From the NCBI RefSeq assembly GCF_001598375.1, contig NZ_BCYV01000015.1, forward strand, positions 1 through 64,000: a stretch of 64,000 bases of DNA. Reading direction: 5' to 3'. This document shows, piece after piece, positions 36,309 to 44,385 of this stretch (positions are counted from its first letter, which is position 1; each line of letters starts with the position of its first letter). Both the position numbers and the translations under genes were made by a program. This DNA comes from Novosphingobium capsulatum NBRC 12533. Its GTDB lineage: Bacteria > Pseudomonadota > Alphaproteobacteria > Sphingomonadales > Sphingomonadaceae. The notes under the pieces were generated by a model. The model had not been told where the DNA came from. It saw only the letters and a program-made list of their open reading frames with translations, and searched no databases.

Positions 36309-37457
36309 TCACGCCGCCGGAAGCGCGACCGGGCCATCTGCCCCCAGAACGTGGGTGCAGCCCAGGGCCGCGGGTTCGTCCCCGGCGTCGAGCGCGGCGA
36401 CGGTGCGCCAGCCGATCGCACGCAGCCGCGCAGCTGCAGCGCGATCGTGGCCCAGCGGCAGGAACAGCTTTTCGGCCGGCGCCTCGGCACTGGCGATCAG
36501 ATCGATCAGCGCATCGGGATAGAGCGAAAAGCCGGTCGCCACTTCGCCCGCGTCGCCATCGGGCGCGGCGATACGATAGGTGCCGCCCCGCCCCAGCGCG
36601 CCGCGCACGCCATCGGCATAGAGCACGAAGCCGAACCATGACTGGTATTCAAAGCCATGGCGTTCGGACGGATCGAGCGTCAGGCGGGCACGCCCATCGA
36701 GCCGCGCGGCGATCTCGCGCAGCGCAGCGATACGCCCGGTGAGCGCGCCACCGGCATCGATCGCCGCCAGCTTTTCGATCGCGGTGTCGAAATCGCCAGT
36801 GGCGTAGAGCAGCGGCACATAGGCCTGCCCACCGGCATCGACGAGCCCGCCGGCATCCTTGGTATCCAGTTCGCGCCGCACCGCATCGATCTGGCCGGGG
36901 CCAAGCGGCAGGGCCTTTTCGGCCAAGGTATCGACGAGATCGGGCAAAGTGAAATCGACGCTGACGCCGGTGGCGCCGGCGGCCTGCAGCGCCTCGATCG
37001 CCACGGCGACCACTTCGGCGGCGGCGGCGACATTGTCCGCCCCGATCACTTCAGCGCCGCACTGCAGCTTTTCGCGCGCGGGATCGAGCCCGTCGCCCTT
37101 GATGGTGACGACCTGCCCGGCATAGCACAGGCGCAGCGGGCGCGGCGCGGCGGCCAGGCGGGTGCCAGCGATGCGGCCGATCTGCGGGGTGATATCACTG
37201 CGCAGCGCCATCATCCGCAGCGATTGCGGATCGACGAAACGGAACATGCGGCGCGAACTGATCCCGGCCATGCGGCTGGCAAGCGAGCGTTCGAACTCGA
37301 TCATCGGCGGCAGCACACGGTCATAGCCATGGCCTTCCATCACGCCATGGATCGTGCGCATCACGCGCGTGGCGGCGGCCGCCGCGCGCGGCAGGCGGTC
37401 TTCCAGGCCTTCGGGAAGCAGATCGGCGGGCAGGAGATCGGGATCGCGGGTGTCCAT
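36309..37457 (-). CDS. hisZ: ATP phosphoribosyltransferase regulatory subunit
   Basis: About 382 residues related to histidyl-tRNA synthetase but without aminoacylation function. HisZ forms the active ATP-phosphoribosyltransferase with a short HisG, the first step of histidine synthesis. Class II synthetase-like segments are seen in MEGHGYDRVLPPMIEFERSL, FRFVDPQSLRMMALRSDITPQIGRI and the C-terminal ALGRGGTYRIAAPDG. The start at 37457 (MDTRDPDLLPADLL) was chosen; the frame stays open far upstream by chance. No hisG is in view. Confidence 0.92.
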   Translation of the reverse strand: MDTRDPDLLPADLLPEGLEDRLPRAAAAATRVMRTIHGVMEGHGYDRVLPPMIEFERSLASRMAGISSRRMFRFVDPQSLRMMALRSDITPQIGRIAGTRLAAAPRPLRLCYAGQVVTIKGDGLDPAREKLQCGAEVIGADNVAAAAEVVAVAIEALQAAGATGVSVDFTLPDLVDTLAEKALPLGPGQIDAVRRELDTKDAGGLVDAGGQAYVPLLYATGDFDTAIEKLAAIDAGGALTGRIAALREIAARLDGRARLTLDPSERHGFEYQSWFGFVLYADGVRGALGRGGTYRIAAPDGDAGEVATGFSLYPDALIDLIASAEAPAEKLFLPLGHDRAAAARLRAIGWRTVAALDAGDEPAALGCTHVLGADGPVALPAA

Positions 37458-37529
37458 GGCCCGCGCCTTTAGCGGCATTGGCCGGCGCCGGGTAGGGAAA
37501 AAGCCACGCCCCGCGCCTGTCCCGCGCCC

Positions 37530-37724
37530 AACCCCAGCGGAAAGGTGGTGGGCACGCTCGACTGGACCCTGGGCCAGCTGGGCGCCAACAACCTGCTTGA
37601 TTTCTATCCCGACAAGGTGCCGGTCAGCCTGCTGGCCACCAACGGCGGCGTGGCATTTCCGTTCTTTTCGCCATTCGGGTTCAACGGGGGCTTTCTCTAT
37701 GCCCGTCTCGGCGTGAACTGGTAA
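37530..37724 (+). pseudogene. C-terminal remnant of a TonB-dependent receptor
   Basis: One reading frame translates NPSGKVVGTLDWTLGQLGANNLLDFYPDKVP, then PFFSPFGFNGGFLYARLGVNW, and stops at 37722-37724. This is the last part of a TonB-receptor barrel, including the GANNLLD-YPDKVP segment and the terminal aromatic strand. There is no start codon, signal peptide or plug upstream, where the frame runs into the hisZ leader. It is a decayed fragment of a different receptor from the one at 45-2879. Confidence 0.75.
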
Positions 37725-37877
37725 ATCCGGGTACAAATACCATTGGAACCTGCGGGGCGGCTGGAAACGGCCGCCCCTTTTGCTGTGGCGGCATGGCCCA
37801 AAAGGGCAGGCGCATGGCAACGCGACCTTAACGCGAATCATGTCACCAATTTGGAGACAAAAAACAGGGGTCGTCCG

Positions 37878-39245
37878 ATGCGCCATGCTTTCGCGCAAGA
37901 ATTCGCGTGCGCCACACCAGCCGTGGCCACGACATCGCTGAGTGAGATTCTCGGCGCATTCTCCTATGCCCTCGATCTGACCGAGGGGCAGCCGGCCGGC
38001 CATTCGCTCCGCGCATGCTGGATCGCCAGCCAGATCGCCGTGGCGCTGGGCCTGTCGCCGGCAGATCGGCGCACCATCTATTATGCCACGCTGCTCAAGG
38101 ATCTGGGCTGTTCGAGCAATGCCGCGCGCATTGCCCAGCTCTATCTGGCCGACGATCGCGCGTTCAAGCATGAGTTCAAGCTGATCGGCCAGGGCCTGGG
38201 CCCAACGCTGGGCTTTGTCTTTCGCCGCACGGGCGCGGGCGAGCCCTTGCCAGCGCGCATGCGCGCGATAGCCACGATCCTGCGCGATGGCAGCCGAATC
38301 GCCACCGACCTGATCCAGACCCGCTGCACCCGCGGTGCCACGATCGCACGGCAACTGCGCTTTCCCGAAAGCGTTGCTGGCGCCATTGCCGCGCTGGACG
38401 AACATTGGGATGGTGGCGGCAAGCCGCTGGGTCTTGCCGGACACGCCATTCCCCTGCCCGCGCGGCTCGCCCTGCTGGCGCAGATCGCCGATGTGTTCCA
38501 GATGGCCGCCGGGCCCGAAGCGGCGCTGGCCGAAGTGCGGGCGCGGCGCGGCACCTGGCTCGATCCCGAACTGGTCGATGCATTCGTGGCGGTCAGCGCC
38601 CGTCCCGGATTCTGGAGCGATTGCAACGATCCCGCGCTGGAACTGCATGTTCAGGCGATGGAGCCAGTCGAAGCCCGTGTCACGGTGGACGAGGCCTATC
38701 TCGACGATATTGCCGATGCCTTTGGCGCGGTGATCGACGCCAAGAGCCCCTATACCGGCGGCCATTCCTGCCGGGTGGGCCGCTATGCCACGGCGCTTGG
38801 GCGTGCGGTGGGCGTGGCTGAAACCGAGTTGGGCGCGCTGCGCCGGGCTGCCGTCCTGCATGACGTTGGCAAACTGGCCGTGTCGAGCCGGGTGCTGGAA
38901 AAGCCGGGCAAGCTTGATGATGGGGAATGGGTGGAAATGCGCAGCCATGCCAGCCACACCACCGCCATCCTGTCGCGCATCGGCCCCTTGCGCGACATGG
39001 CCGCTGTGGCTGGCGCGCATCACGAACGGCTGGATGGCAAGGGCTATCCACTCGGTCTGAACCAGAGCCTGATCGCCACCGAGGCGCGGATCATCAGCGT
39101 TGCCGATTTCTATGACGCGCTCACCGCCGATCGCCCCTATCGCGCCGCCATGCCGGTAGACCGCGCCCTGGCGGTCATGGAAGCCGAAGTGGGGAAGGCG
39201 ATCGATGGCGCTTGCTTTGAAGCCTTGCGCGCGATGGTCGCCTGA
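37878..39245 (+). CDS. HD-GYP domain protein, predicted c-di-GMP phosphodiesterase
   Basis: About 455 residues with two HD-type domains. The first (residues about 30-230) is degenerate: the HD pair reads KD in YYATLLKDLGC. The second (residues about 270-455) is intact, with LHDVGKLAVSSRVL, the GYP motif HHERLDGKGYP and SVADFYDALTADRPYR. It should hydrolyse cyclic di-GMP and so influence motility or biofilm. No receiver or sensor domain is attached. The start at 37878 follows AGGGG. Confidence 0.88.
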   Translation: MRHAFAQEFACATPAVATTSLSEILGAFSYALDLTEGQPAGHSLRACWIASQIAVALGLSPADRRTIYYATLLKDLGCSSNAARIAQLYLADDRAFKHEFKLIGQGLGPTLGFVFRRTGAGEPLPARMRAIATILRDGSRIATDLIQTRCTRGATIARQLRFPESVAGAIAALDEHWDGGGKPLGLAGHAIPLPARLALLAQIADVFQMAAGPEAALAEVRARRGTWLDPELVDAFVAVSARPGFWSDCNDPALELHVQAMEPVEARVTVDEAYLDDIADAFGAVIDAKSPYTGGHSCRVGRYATALGRAVGVAETELGALRRAAVLHDVGKLAVSSRVLEKPGKLDDGEWVEMRSHASHTTAILSRIGPLRDMAAVAGAHHERLDGKGYPLGLNQSLIATEARIISVADFYDALTADRPYRAAMPVDRALAVMEAEVGKAIDGACFEALRAMVA

Positions 39246-39315
39246 CCGCGCAGCCCGCCGCCCCGGTAAAGGCGGCTCAGGCAAAGTTCATGATGGGCAA
39301 GGCACGAGGCAGGCC

Positions 39316-39492
39316 ATGGTTGCGATCGGTTGCCTTGCCCTGTTGATCTTCCCCATTCTCGGCCTGATCGCCGGAGGTCTTTACGCCGGGCGCAGTGGCG
39401 CAGAGTGGGGCGCCGCTATAGGCCTTGCCTTGGCCCTGGCCCTGAGCGGCGCAATGGGCTGGGCTCTGGTCAAGGCAGCACGCCAGCGCTGA
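39316..39492 (+). CDS. Small two-helix membrane protein
   Basis: 58 residues, beginning MVAIGCLALLIFPILGLIAGG and continuing with AAIGLALALALSGAMGWALV, giving two predicted membrane helices and a basic C-terminus. GAGGCAGG precedes the ATG. The function is unknown. It lies shortly after the HD-GYP gene on the same strand. Confidence 0.6.
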   Translation: MVAIGCLALLIFPILGLIAGGLYAGRSGAEWGAAIGLALALALSGAMGWALVKAARQR

Positions 39493-39496
39493 ACGT

Positions 39497-39835
39497 TCAG
39501 CGCGAAAGGCGGCGCAGGTTGGCGCGCACCTTGCGTCGATAGGTCTGCACCACGCGTCGTGCTTCCCCATGCGGCGTGGGCATGGCTTTTCCCGCCAGCA
39601 GTGCGCGCGAAGGGGCAAGCGCCAAATCCCACCACACCTGGCCCAGCGTTTCCACCTTTTCCGTCACCATGCGCTGGCTTTCGGCAGCGGCGCGGGGATC
39701 AGCCAGAGCGACCAGCCACATCCGCCGGGCGATGACCATGGCCGCCTCGCTGCCCAGCATCATCTGCTGGTTCCACAAGGGGAGCATCGGCGCCAGCCAG
39801 GCGGCAGGCGACGGAACGGTAGTGGTGCTGGTCAT
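39497..39835 (-). CDS. Phasin-like helical protein
   Basis: A 112-residue, mostly helical amphipathic protein. The middle (LWNQQMMLGSEAAMVIARRMWLVALADPRAAAESQRMVTEKVETLGQ) resembles phasin-type proteins that coat polyhydroxyalkanoate granules, and the C-terminus is strongly basic. The resemblance is by pattern only, and I cannot confirm family membership. It converges with the small membrane protein gene and lies downstream of an IMPACT-type gene. Confidence 0.65.
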   Translation of the reverse strand: MTSTTTVPSPAAWLAPMLPLWNQQMMLGSEAAMVIARRMWLVALADPRAAAESQRMVTEKVETLGQVWWDLALAPSRALLAGKAMPTPHGEARRVVQTYRRKVRANLRRLSR

Positions 39836-39912
39836 GCAGTGTCCTTGATCGGCGTGTGACGGGTAAACGGCCGGCGGCGTGCAAAGGTCCGGGGCACGTG
39901 ATGCGCCCTCGA

Positions 39913-40260
39913 TCACAGGCTGTCCAGATAGGCCCGCACCGCCGTCTGCACATGGCGAAAGCGATCGCCGCCCAGATGCTTGCCGCCATACCAGCGGGTG
40001 ACGATCACCAGATGGTCGCGCAACCCCTCGCGCTCCAGCATGCGCAGGATCACCATGCCCGCCCCGCTTTCGCCATCGTCCTGCTTGATCGGCCCGGCCG
40101 CGCACAGCAGGCCCCAGGTATTGTGTGTGGCCTTGGCGAACTTCTTGATGGTCTTGAGCTGCTCCACCAAGGCGCGCGCCTTTTCCGCCGAACCGCAGGG
40201 CGCGCCGGACACGGCATATTTCGAACCGCGATCGGAGACGATGTTGTCGAGCGTGCGCAT
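39913..40260 (-). CDS. IMPACT/YigZ-type UPF0029 protein
   Basis: A short, 115-residue IMPACT N-terminal domain with the motifs THNTWGLL, DDGESGAGM and VVTRWYGGKHLGGDRF-like sequence (here VIVTRWYGGKHLGGDRF). The longer E. coli YigZ has an extra C-terminal domain that is absent. The eukaryotic IMPACT protein regulates GCN2; the bacterial role is unknown. Its start lies just after the serA terminator, from which part of its leader comes. Confidence 0.88.
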   Translation of the reverse strand: MRTLDNIVSDRGSKYAVSGAPCGSAEKARALVEQLKTIKKFAKATHNTWGLLCAAGPIKQDDGESGAGMVILRMLEREGLRDHLVIVTRWYGGKHLGGDRFRHVQTAVRAYLDSL

Positions 40261-40275
40261 GGCTGCGGACCTGAC

Positions 40276-40311
40276 GCAAAAAGGGCGGCGCCGCAAGGCA
40301 CCGCCCTTTCC
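40276..40311 (-). terminator. serA intrinsic terminator
   Basis: On the minus strand AAAGGGCGGTGCC pairs with GGCGCCGCCCTTT around a TTGC loop and is followed by a T-run. It begins about 45 bases after the serA stop. Confidence 0.85.
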
Positions 40312-40355
40312 TGCCTTTCAGGCTTGGCCCGCGCGTGGCGGGCCGCCCAAAGCGA

Positions 40356-41939
40356 TTAGAACTTGAGCGCCTTGATCAAGCGCACGCCCTGGATTTCGCG
40401 CGCCTGAGCGAGAACGGTTTCGCTGACCGGGCTATCGACCGAAAGCAGCAGCACCGCTTCGCCACCGGCTTCGCGGCGGCCGAGGTGGAACGTACCGATG
40501 TTGATGCCGGCAGTGCCGAGCAGCGTCCCGATCGAGCCGATGAAGCCCGGCGCATCGGTGTTGACGATGTAGAGCATGTCGCCGTCGAGATCGGCTTCGA
40601 TGCCGATGCCGAAGATTTCCACCAGGCGCGGCTGGCCGTTGCCGAACAGCGTGCCGGCCACCGAGCGGTCGCCCTGGCTGGTCGAGACGGTGACGCGCAC
40701 CAGGGTGCGGTATTCGCCTTCGCGATCATGGCGCACTTCGCGCACGTCGAGCCCGCGTTCCTTGGCCAGGAACGGCGCGTTGACCATGTTCACGGTGTCG
40801 GAATACTGCTTCATCACGCCCGTCAGCACGGCTGCGGTGATCGGCTTCTGGTTGAGCTGGGCAGCAGCGCCTTCCACTTCGATGGCGATCTTGGCGAGGT
40901 TGTCGTGCGCCAGCTGGCCCACCAGGGTGCCGAGCTTTTCGGCCAGCGCCATGTAGGGCTTGAGCTTGGGCGCTTCCTCGGCCGAGAGCGAAGGCATGTT
41001 GAGAGCGTTGGTGACGCCGCCGGTGACCAGGAAATCGGCCATCTGTTCGGCCACCTGCAGCGCCACGTTGACCTGGGCTTCGGTGGTCGAAGCGCCCAGG
41101 TGCGGGGTGCAGATGAAGTTGGGCGTGCCGAACAGCGGGCTGTCCTTGGCCGGCTCGGTTTCGAACACGTCGAGCGCGGCACCGGCGATGTGGCCGGAAT
41201 CGAGCAGTTCCTTCAGCGCCTTTTCATCGACCAGGCCACCACGCGCGCAGTTGACGATGCGCACGCCCTTCTTGGTCTTGGCGAGGTTTTCGGCCGAGAG
41301 GATGTTGCGCGTCTGGTCGGTCAGCGGCGTGTGCAGCGTGATGAAGTCTGCCTTGGCCAGCAGGGTATCGAGGTCAGCCTTTTCCACGCCCATTTCCACG
41401 GCACGCTCGGGCGTGAGGAACGGGTCGAAGGCAACGACCTTCATCTTGAGGCCAAGCGCACGGCTGGCAACGATCGAGCCGATGTTGCCCGCGCCGATCA
41501 GGCCGAGCGTCTTGCCGGTCACTTCCACGCCCATGAAGCGGTTCTTTTCCCACTTGCCGGCCTGGGTCGAAAGGTCGGCCTCGGGCAGCTGGCGGGCGAG
41601 CGCGAACATCAGGGCGATGGCGTGTTCGGCGGTCGTGATCGAGTTGCCGAAAGGGGTGTTCATCACCACCACGCCCTTGGCCGACGCAGCCGGAATATCG
41701 ACGTTGTCGACACCAATGCCGGCGCGGCCAACAACCTTGAGGTTGGTCGCAGCTTCCAGGATTTCCTTGGTCACCTTGGTCGACGAACGGATCGCCAGGC
41801 CATCGTACTGGCCGATGATCGCCTTGAGTTCCTCGGGCGTCTTGCCGGTGATCACGTCAACGTCGCAGCCGCGCTCTTCAAAAATGCGGGCTGCGTTGGG
41901 GTCCATCTTGTCGGAAATCAGAACCTTGGGCTTGGTCAT
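40356..41939 (-). CDS. serA: D-3-phosphoglycerate dehydrogenase
   Basis: About 527 residues; oxidises 3-phosphoglycerate to 3-phosphohydroxypyruvate, the first step of serine synthesis. It has the NAD motif GLIGAGNIGSIVASRALGLK near residue 147, the catalytic Arg segment VNCARGGLVDE, the His segment ICTPHLGAST, an intervening ASB domain (residues about 320-440) and a C-terminal ACT domain for serine feedback. This is the long three-domain form. The start at 41939 (MTKPKVLISD) was chosen over 42047. serC is encoded just upstream, separated by a palindromic repeat. Confidence 0.97.
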   Translation of the reverse strand: MTKPKVLISDKMDPNAARIFEERGCDVDVITGKTPEELKAIIGQYDGLAIRSSTKVTKEILEAATNLKVVGRAGIGVDNVDIPAASAKGVVVMNTPFGNSITTAEHAIALMFALARQLPEADLSTQAGKWEKNRFMGVEVTGKTLGLIGAGNIGSIVASRALGLKMKVVAFDPFLTPERAVEMGVEKADLDTLLAKADFITLHTPLTDQTRNILSAENLAKTKKGVRIVNCARGGLVDEKALKELLDSGHIAGAALDVFETEPAKDSPLFGTPNFICTPHLGASTTEAQVNVALQVAEQMADFLVTGGVTNALNMPSLSAEEAPKLKPYMALAEKLGTLVGQLAHDNLAKIAIEVEGAAAQLNQKPITAAVLTGVMKQYSDTVNMVNAPFLAKERGLDVREVRHDREGEYRTLVRVTVSTSQGDRSVAGTLFGNGQPRLVEIFGIGIEADLDGDMLYIVNTDAPGFIGSIGTLLGTAGINIGTFHLGRREAGGEAVLLLSVDSPVSETVLAQAREIQGVRLIKALKF

Positions 41940-42016
41940 GGTCTTTGCTCCATGGGAACGCCGGATGATGCGGCGCATGCCGGGAATGCCGGCAGGAATG
42001 GGGATTGGCTGTTTCA

Positions 42017-42117
42017 TTCTTCCGTCATGCCGGACTTGATCCGGCATCCCGCTTCTTGAGCGTAGTGCTGCCGCAAAAGGACAGCGGGACCCCGGATCAA
42101 GTCCGGGGTGACGCGAG
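42017..42117. repeat. Palindromic repeats between serC and serA
   Basis: TGCCGGACTTGATCCGGCA and a copy of ACCCCGGATCAAGTCCGGGG lie here, members of the same family as those at 11708-11795 and 53882-53969. They sit within the serC-serA unit, where they might affect transcript stability. Confidence 0.65.
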
Positions 42118-42137
42118 AATGTTGATCCGCTGGAAAA

Positions 42138-43274
42138 TCAGGCTTCGGCAGTGGCCGTCAGCTGGGCATAGGCCCAGTCGAGCCAGGGGCCGAGCGCCAC
42201 GATATCGGCGGTGTCCACCGTGGCGCCGCACCAGATGCGCAGGCCAGCGGGGGCATCGCGATAGCCCGCGATGTCAAAGGCGGCGCCTTCCTTTTCGAGC
42301 AGGCCGGCAAACTTCTTGATGAAGTCAGCATCAGCCCCTTCGACGGTAAGGCACACCGAGGTGCGCGAGCGAATGCCGCTGTCGACTGCGAGATGGCCAA
42401 GCCAGCTGCGTTCGGCAACGATCTTGTCCAGCGCATGGGCGTTGGCCGTGCAGCGCGCCTTGAGGCCGTCGAGACCACCGACCGACTTGGCCCATTCCAG
42501 CGCGAAGATCGCGTCTTCCACCGCCAGCATCGAGGGCGTGTTGATGGTTTCGCCCTTGAACACGCCTTCGGCAAGCTTGCCCTTGGAAACCAGGCGGAAC
42601 ACCTTGGGCAGCGGCCAGGCCGGCGTATAGGTTTCCAGGCGTTCGACCGCGCGGGGGCCGAGGATCAGTACGCCGTGCGCGCCTTCACCGCCCAGCACCT
42701 TCTGCCACGAGAAGGTGGCAACGTCGATCTTGTCCCACGGAATGTCATAGGCAAAGACCGCGCTGGTCGCATCGGCAAAGGTCAGGCCTTCGCGATTGTC
42801 AGGGATCCATTCGCCATCGGGCACGCGCACGCCGCTGGTGGTGCCGTTCCAGGTGAACAGCACGTCATCGGCGAAATCGACCTTGGACAGATCGGGCAGC
42901 TGGCCGTAATCGGCGCGGAGCACGGTGGGCTCCAGCTTCAATTGCTTGACCGCGTCGGTAACCCAGCCTTCGCCAAAGCTTTCCCAGGCCAGCGTGGTCA
43001 CGCCGCGAGCGCCCAGCATGGTCCACATCGCCATTTCGAAGGCGCCGGTATCGGAACCGGGCACGATGCCGATGCGGTGGGTGGCAGGCAGTTGCAACAC
43101 GTCGCGCATCAGGTCGATGGCGAGTTGGAGGCGCGCCTTGCCAATCTTGGCGCGGTGCGAACGACCCAGCGATTCGGTGGCGAGTTTGTCCAGAGAATAC
43201 CCCGGCGGCTTGGCGCACGGACCCGAGGAAAAGAAAGGACGCGCCGGCTTTGCGGCGGGAATACCAACAGTCAT
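42138..43274 (-). CDS. serC: Phosphoserine aminotransferase
   Basis: A PLP enzyme of 378 residues that converts 3-phosphohydroxypyruvate to phosphoserine with glutamate. It belongs to the branch common in alphaproteobacteria. [15 protein letters not shown] opens the protein, [17 protein letters not shown] is the cofactor-binding region and [19 protein letters not shown] carries the PLP lysine. The start at 43274 (MTVGIPAAK) has AGGAG seven bases before it, within a predicted hairpin. It works in tandem with serA downstream. Confidence 0.96.
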   Translation of the reverse strand: MTVGIPAAKPARPFFSSGPCAKPPGYSLDKLATESLGRSHRAKIGKARLQLAIDLMRDVLQLPATHRIGIVPGSDTGAFEMAMWTMLGARGVTTLAWESFGEGWVTDAVKQLKLEPTVLRADYGQLPDLSKVDFADDVLFTWNGTTSGVRVPDGEWIPDNREGLTFADATSAVFAYDIPWDKIDVATFSWQKVLGGEGAHGVLILGPRAVERLETYTPAWPLPKVFRLVSKGKLAEGVFKGETINTPSMLAVEDAIFALEWAKSVGGLDGLKARCTANAHALDKIVAERSWLGHLAVDSGIRSRTSVCLTVEGADADFIKKFAGLLEKEGAAFDIAGYRDAPAGLRIWCGATVDTADIVALGPWLDWAYAQLTATAEA

Positions 43275-43358
43275 GTAGACTCTCCTCACAGAGAGCACGC
43301 GCGGCGTTGGGACCGCGTGGCCCGGCGCCGCTTCTAAGGACGCCAGCCGGGTTGTCAA
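43275..43358 (-). promoter_or_regulatory. Structured serC leader, possible serC-motif RNA
   Basis: Reading the minus strand from a TTGACA box (43353-43358), the leader can form a stem CACGCG/CGCGTG (43296-43301 with 43314-43319) and a second stem CTCTC/GAGAG (43291-43295 with 43280-43284). The second stem takes in part of the Shine-Dalgarno AGGAG. A hairpin that can hide the ribosome site directly upstream of serC resembles the serC RNA motif reported from alphaproteobacteria. I recognise the arrangement, not an exact consensus. Confidence 0.5.
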
Positions 43359-43483
43359 TCGACCCTGCAAAAAATGCTGCGCCGGCATGCTGCTGCGCGG
43401 TTCGTCGCAAAAACTGCGGCAACGCGCATCTGCGGGCTTTCCATTTACCCTGCAGTAACCAAGACTGCGTCAGGCTTAACCTT

Positions 43484-44179
43484 ATGGCACGACGCGTTCT
43501 TCTTGCCTGGGCCATGCTGCCGGTGGTTACCCTCGCCGGCTGTGTCGATGCCCCACGCGGCCCGCGCCGGCCCGCCCGCTCGGTTTCGGCGCGCATGGTC
43601 TCGCACCCGGTCGTCCAGCCCGTGCCAAGCTCGGTCGCCACGCGCGCCTGCCTGGTTTCGCTGCGCCAGAATGCGATCGGCTATGTGCCGGTGCCCGATC
43701 AGTATTACGGCGCCGGATGCAGCACACTGGGCAGCGTGCGCCTGGCCTATCTGCGCAGTGACAGCACGCAACTGGGCCTGGCCAATGCCGGGCCGGTGAC
43801 GTGCCAACTCGCCAATGCGCTGCAAGGCTGGGCGCGCTTTGGCGTGGACCGCGCCGCACAACAGATTCTAGGCAGCCCGCTGGTGAAGATCGAGACGATG
43901 GGCAGCTACAACTGCCGCAACGTGGCCGGCACCGCGCGCCGATCGGCCCACGCCACAGCCAATGCCATCGACATTTCCGGCTTCCTGCTGGCCGATGGCC
44001 GCCGCGTGACCGTGCTGCGCGACTGGCGCGACGAAGACCCACAGATCCGCGCCTTCCTGCGCGCCATCCACACCAGCGCGTGCAAGCGCTTCAACACGGT
44101 GCTCAGCCCCGATTACAACGCGGCGCACCGCGATCACCTGCATCTGGAAGTGGGGAGTGGGCGGCCGCTGTGTGTATAA
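43484..44179 (+). CDS. Extensin-like C-terminal domain lipoprotein
   Basis: A 231-residue predicted lipoprotein (lipobox LAGC near residue 20). The conserved extensin-like C-terminal domain includes LGSPLVKIETMGSYNCRNVAG, SAHATANAIDISGFLLADG and DYNAAHRDHLHLEVG. The last two carry the His/Asp pattern of a D-Ala-D-Ala or LAS-type metallopeptidase fold, so a peptidoglycan-related activity is plausible. It is divergent from serC. Confidence 0.88.
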   Translation: MARRVLLAWAMLPVVTLAGCVDAPRGPRRPARSVSARMVSHPVVQPVPSSVATRACLVSLRQNAIGYVPVPDQYYGAGCSTLGSVRLAYLRSDSTQLGLANAGPVTCQLANALQGWARFGVDRAAQQILGSPLVKIETMGSYNCRNVAGTARRSAHATANAIDISGFLLADGRRVTVLRDWRDEDPQIRAFLRAIHTSACKRFNTVLSPDYNAAHRDHLHLEVGSGRPLCV

Positions 44180-44297
44180 AGGGCGGATTGGGCTTTGTGC
44201 TGTTCGGACGGGGCAGTTATTGGGTAGTTTGGGAAGAATACGGCTCTTCGCGACACGGTCCTAATGCGGTGGCCTCTAACCCTGCCAACCAGCTCAG

Positions 44298-44385
44298 ATG
44301 AAGCGGGCGCTCTGGCCCTGGATAAAGCGTGGCGCATTTACAATTGCGGCGTTTTTTGCGCTTATCGCAATCAGTTCAGCTCTAG
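44298..44385 (+). pseudogene. 5' part of a host gene interrupted by the IS
   Basis: ATG at 44298 opens a frame MKRALWPWIKRGAFTIAAFFALIAISSAL, one membrane anchor, and runs into the left end of the IS. Joined to 46048-46616 with a single CTAG, it gives 219 codons (218 residues) in one frame. The intact product would be a membrane-anchored protein of unknown function. It is probably no longer expressed full-length. Confidence 0.8.

Noticed and set aside
34225-36522. A 765-codon open frame opposite purA
   Set aside because: Antisense shadow of purA and the L,D-transpeptidase; no recognisable domain and no ribosome-binding site.
37458-39284. Upstream extension of hisZ to nearly 1000 codons
   Set aside because: The frame is open by chance across the HD-GYP gene on the other strand. 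HisZ homology begins at 37457.
40335-42059. A 574-codon frame opposite serA
   Set aside because: Antisense shadow of serA, rich in His, Gly and Arg, without motifs.
44180-44297. Possible tRNA or small RNA after the extensin gene
   Set aside because: I could not fold a cloverleaf or find the conserved tRNA T-loop sequence.
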